Part shown: one piece after another, positions 61,467 to 64,000 of the stretch
How the letters are laid out: each line of letters opens with the position of its first letter
How positions within the stretch are numbered: the stretch's first letter is position 1
Source of the DNA: an uncultured Alphaproteobacteria bacterium
GTDB taxonomy: Bacteria > Pseudomonadota > Alphaproteobacteria > RF32 > CAG-239
Assembly: GCA_944391425.1 (NCBI GenBank)
Contig: CALXTO010000002.1
Coordinates: forward strand, 18,538 to 82,537
Length of the DNA: 64,000 nt
Reading direction: 5' to 3'
Program-made: the position numbers and the translations under genes
The notes under the pieces: model-generated
Told to the model about the DNA's origin: nothing
Databases searched by the model: none
What the model saw: only the letters and a program-made list of their open reading frames with translations

Positions 61467-61542
61467 AGAGCGATTTTAACGGCAAAAAATTTTAATGTAC
61501 GGAGGAAGAAGTACATAAGTTTGGAGGCCGAAAAATCGCTCT
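61467..61542. repeat. Long hairpin repeat, copy G
   Basis: A 76-nt hairpin 17 nt after the rplY stop. Arms: AGAGCGATTTT (61467-61477)/AAAATCGCTCT (61532-61542); CGGC (61480-61483)/GCCG (61527-61530); tip TGTAC (61496-61500)/GTACA (61511-61515). The outer arm shares AGAGCGATTT with copy E. Confidence 0.8.
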
Positions 61543-61596
61543 ATTTTTTCTTAAATTTATTTTCTGTGTCCTGTTTAAACTTATAAAGAGGCAAAA

Positions 61597-62169
61597 ATGT
61601 TTCTTATTGTCGGTTTGGGAAATCCCGGGGCAGAATATGCCGGAACGAGACACAACGTCGGTTTTATGGCCGCGGATGCCTTGGCCGAGCATTATAAATT
61701 CGGGCCGTTTCGAGCCAAATTTGACGGCTTGATTGCCGAAGGAACAATCGGCGGAGAAAAAGTTTATTTGCTTAAACCTCAGACTTATATGAACCTTTCC
61801 GGAAATTCGGTTGTCAAGGCAGCCGGTTTTTATAAAATACTGCCGCAGAATATTGCGGTTATTCATGACGATATGGATTTGCCGGTCGGTAAGATTAGAG
61901 TCAAACTCGGCGGAGGCAGCGGCGGACATAACGGCATTAAGTCTATTGATGCGGCTATTTCCGCTAATTATAACCGAATCCGCATCGGTGTGGGGCATCC
62001 GGCCGGGTGCGGAGAAGATGTCGTTCATCATGTGTTGTCGCGCTTTTCCAAAGCCGATGCGGACGCTGTTGTCCGGGATATTAATATAGTGGTGGATACG
62101 ATTGAGATTTTGATTACCAAAGGCATTGCCGAATATTCCAATAAAATCGGCATGTTGATGAACAAATAG
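61597..62169 (+). CDS. pth: Peptidyl-tRNA hydrolase
   Basis: Pth frees tRNAs from peptidyl-tRNA that drop off ribosomes. The 190-residue protein has [20 protein letters not shown] with the catalytic His, [34 protein letters not shown] with the key Asp, and [13 protein letters not shown]. It lies between rplY and ychF, a conserved neighbourhood. The ribosome binding site AGAGG is 6 nt before the ATG. Confidence 0.97.
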   Translation: MFLIVGLGNPGAEYAGTRHNVGFMAADALAEHYKFGPFRAKFDGLIAEGTIGGEKVYLLKPQTYMNLSGNSVVKAAGFYKILPQNIAVIHDDMDLPVGKIRVKLGGGSGGHNGIKSIDAAISANYNRIRIGVGHPAGCGEDVVHHVLSRFSKADADAVVRDINIVVDTIEILITKGIAEYSNKIGMLMNK

Positions 62170-62179
62170 GAGTTTTGTA

Positions 62180-63289
62180 ATGGGATTTAAATGCGGAATT
62201 GTCGGTTTGCCGAATGTCGGGAAATCAACTTTGTTTAATGCGCTGACACAGACAATCGCGGCGCAGGCGGCAAATTTTCCGTTTTGTACGATTGAACCGA
62301 ACACCGGGCGGGTGGCTGTTCCGGACGTTCGTTTGAAAAAGTTGGAAGAGATTGTCAAACCGCGTATGGTTACGCCGACACAGCTGGAATTTGTCGATAT
62401 TGCCGGATTGGTTAAGGGAGCGTCCAAAGGCGAGGGGCTGGGCAACCAGTTTTTGGCCAATATCCGCGAAGTCGATGCCATCATCCATGTTTTACGCTGT
62501 TTTGAAAATGAAAATATTACTCATGTCGAAGGTTCCGTTGATCCTGTCCGTGATGCCGAAATTGTTGAAACGGAATTGATGATTGCTGATTTGGAATCGT
62601 TGGAAAAACGTTTTGACCAGGCGCAGAAAAAAGCCAGAGGCGGCGACAAGGATGCGATTGTCAATGTCAGCGTAATGGCGCCGGTTATAGAAGCTCTGAA
62701 ATCTGGAAAACCTGCGCGAACCGCCGCGCCGGATGCCACAAACAAAGATGCGATTAAAGCTTATAAGATGCTGCAGCTGCTGACGGCCAAGCCGGTTTTG
62801 TATGTTTGCAACGTGGATGAAGATTCTGCAGCCACGGGTAATGCTTTTTCAGAGAAAGTTTTTGCCAAAGCCAAAGCGGAGGGCGCCAGTGCAGTGATTA
62901 TTTCCGCAGAAATCGAATCGGAGGTGGCGCAATTGGAATCCGAAGAGGAAAAACAGGAATTTTTGCAGTCTTTGGGATTGGAAGAAACCGGACTTTCCAA
63001 AATTATTCGCGCCGGATATGCGCTTTTGGGATTGGAAACTTATTTTACCGCCGGTCCGAAAGAGGTTCGCGCCTGGACTTTTGTCAAAGGTTCAAAGGCG
63101 CCGCAGTGTGCCGGAATTATCCATTCGGATTTTGAGCGCGGTTTTATCCGTGCGGAAACCATTGCTTTTGACGATTTTGTGAAATACGGCGGCGAACAGG
63201 CCTGCAAGGAAGCGGGCAAGATGCGTTCCGAAGGGAAAGATTATGTGGTTAAGGATGGGGATCTTTTGAATTTCTTATTCAACGTTTAG
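62180..63289 (+). CDS. ychF: Ribosome-associated ATPase YchF (Ola1)
   Basis: YchF is an Obg-family P-loop protein that hydrolyses ATP and binds ribosomes. The 369-residue protein has [43 protein letters not shown] (ATP-preferring in place of NKxD), and the C-terminal TGS-like domain ending [16 protein letters not shown] overlaps the pth stop. The stop is 3 nt before hairpin copy E. Confidence 0.97.
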   Translation: MGFKCGIVGLPNVGKSTLFNALTQTIAAQAANFPFCTIEPNTGRVAVPDVRLKKLEEIVKPRMVTPTQLEFVDIAGLVKGASKGEGLGNQFLANIREVDAIIHVLRCFENENITHVEGSVDPVRDAEIVETELMIADLESLEKRFDQAQKKARGGDKDAIVNVSVMAPVIEALKSGKPARTAAPDATNKDAIKAYKMLQLLTAKPVLYVCNVDEDSAATGNAFSEKVFAKAKAEGASAVIISAEIESEVAQLESEEEKQEFLQSLGLEETGLSKIIRAGYALLGLETYFTAGPKEVRAWTFVKGSKAPQCAGIIHSDFERGFIRAETIAFDDFVKYGGEQACKEAGKMRSEGKDYVVKDGDLLNFLFNV

Positions 63290-63292
63290 GAG

Positions 63293-63418
63293 GAAAGGTT
63301 GTATAGTGGCTCATCTAGAGCGATTTGTGCAGATCGAAAGTTTCCTCACCTACCTCTTTGTAGGCTGCGGTACTTTCGCCTTTCAAATCACTCTATCTAA
63401 ACCATTCTCCAACCTTTC
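63293..63418. repeat. Long hairpin repeat, copy E
   Basis: The best-formed copy: 126 nt with six nested arms. GAAAGGTTG (63293-63301)/CAACCTTTC (63410-63418); AGTGG/CCATT; TAGAG (63316-63320)/CTCTA (63391-63395); GATTTG (63322-63327)/CAAATC (63384-63389); CGAAAGT (63334-63340)/ACTTTCG (63372-63378); tip CCTAC (63349-63353)/GTAGG (63360-63364). The loop is TTCCTCA opposite CTGCGGT, as in copy A. Confidence 0.9.
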
Positions 63419-63473
63419 GCAAAGATATATAAAACAAAAAATCTGACGATTTTTTCTTTAAAAGAGGGGTAAA

Positions 63474-63932
63474 ATGCGATTGGCTTTGTTTCAGCCGGAT
63501 ATTCCGCAAAATACGGGAACGTTGATGCGTCTTTGCGCCTGTGTGGATTTGCCGATTGACATTATCGAACCTTGCGGTTTTATTTTTAATGATAAAGCCA
63601 TGCGCCGCGCCGGCATGGATTATCTGGATATGGTTGATTACCGTCGCCATGACAGCTGGGTTGATTTTTTGAAATATCGCGAAGAACATTCCGAAGAATA
63701 CGGGCGGATTGTGCTGTTAACCACGCATGCCAGCGAACCCTATGTTAATTTTGAGTTCCGTGACAATGACATCATCCTTATGGGGCGCGAATCGGCCGGC
63801 GTGCCGGAGGCCGTGCACCAGATTGCCGATGCCAGACTGGTTATTCCGATGAATGAAAAAGCGCGTTCCATCAATGTGGCGGTGTCCGCAACGATGGTTG
63901 TAGGGGAGGCTTTGCGCCAAACTCGTTGGTAA
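63474..63932 (+). CDS. trmL: tRNA (cytidine/uridine-34 2'-O)-methyltransferase TrmL
   Basis: TrmL methylates the ribose of the wobble nucleotide in tRNA-Leu isoacceptors. The 152-residue SPOUT protein has LFQPDIPQNTGTLMRLCACV, CGFIFNDKAMRRAGMDYLD, IILMGRESAGVPEAVHQ and IPMNEKARSINVAVSATMVV, which form the trefoil-knot SAM site. GAGGGGT precedes the ATG. It lies between hairpin copies E and F. Confidence 0.95.
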   Translation: MRLALFQPDIPQNTGTLMRLCACVDLPIDIIEPCGFIFNDKAMRRAGMDYLDMVDYRRHDSWVDFLKYREEHSEEYGRIVLLTTHASEPYVNFEFRDNDIILMGRESAGVPEAVHQIADARLVIPMNEKARSINVAVSATMVVGEALRQTRW

Positions 63933-63935
63933 GGG

Positions 63936-64000
63936 CGGAGAATGGCTTATCTAGAGCAATTTGTTCAGGTCGAAAGTGTCCTCACCTACCTCTTTGTAGG
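63936..64000. repeat. Long hairpin repeat, copy F (cut by window end)
   Basis: It starts 4 nt after the trmL stop. Left arm elements match copy E (TAGAG, CAATTTG, TCGAAAGTGTCCTCA) and the tip is CCTAC-CTCTTT-GTAGG, ending exactly at the window edge. The start GGAGAATGG also matches the reverse complement of the right end of copy E. Confidence 0.8.

Overview
The window is a gene-dense bacterial chromosome segment of moderate GC that looks alphaproteobacterial. The lineage signs are the order DUF3576 lipoprotein-leuS-lptE-holA, the addB-addA-trxA block with an alphaproteobacterial-type AddB, hslV-hslU, and rimP-nusA-ylxR-infB with a two-domain YlxR. An [FeFe]-hydrogenase operon together with a glycogen/starch synthase points to an anaerobic, fermentative, storage-polymer-using organism such as the uncultured alphaproteobacteria found in guts. 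That lifestyle is inference. I saw no tRNA, rRNA, CRISPR array, phage or insertion sequence.

Layout: 1-2409 holds lptD (cut by the window edge) and lptF on the minus strand. 2525-6590 is a three-gene NADH-linked [FeFe]-hydrogenase operon with its own promoter and terminator. 6604-9004 holds an unrecognised helical protein and grpE. 9005-19343 holds glgA, two hairpin repeats, rph-rdgB-addB-addA and trxA. 19368-24064 (minus) has a TPR protein, a membrane protein, a ketopantoate-reductase-like protein and rsmB. 24205-28690 is DUF3576-leuS-lptE-holA. 28725-37670 is mostly minus strand: DUF378 protein, an exporter-like membrane protein, hemW, hslU, hslV, a lipoprotein with a dead protease-like domain, comM and a small secreted protein. 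37745-45534 holds rpsF-rpsR-rplI, ampG-like, an SDR, yicC-gmk, a Sel1-like protein, cysK and lptG. 45642-60142 is the transcription/translation cluster rimP-nusA-ylxR-infB ... rbfA ... truB-rpsO-pnp. It is interrupted by fabG/fabD/ftsK and by one orphan gene. 60145-64000 holds two small membrane proteins, rplY, pth, ychF and trmL.

The strongest non-genic signal is a family of long intergenic hairpins (about 75-126 bp) placed just after, or overlapping, the stop codons of plus-strand genes: after glgA (two in tandem), ftsK, rplY, ychF and trmL, with a doubtful decayed copy after infB. Tip stems differ between copies but stay paired (CGTAC/GTACG, CCTAC/GTAGG, TGTAC/GTACA), and an internal-loop sequence is conserved in several. 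That covariation implies selection for the folded RNA or DNA, and I do not recognise the element as a named family.

Other points of interest: a matching CTTGNN-N17-CTAAAT promoter before both heat-shock loci (grpE, hslVU); a long imperfect hairpin between rpsO and pnp where E. coli has its RNase III/PNPase autoregulatory stem; a terminator-like hairpin directly before rimP; a zinc-ribbon leucyl-tRNA synthetase unlike the usual alphaproteobacterial form; lptF and lptG separated by 42 kb; and a lipoprotein whose trypsin-like domain has lost all three catalytic residues.
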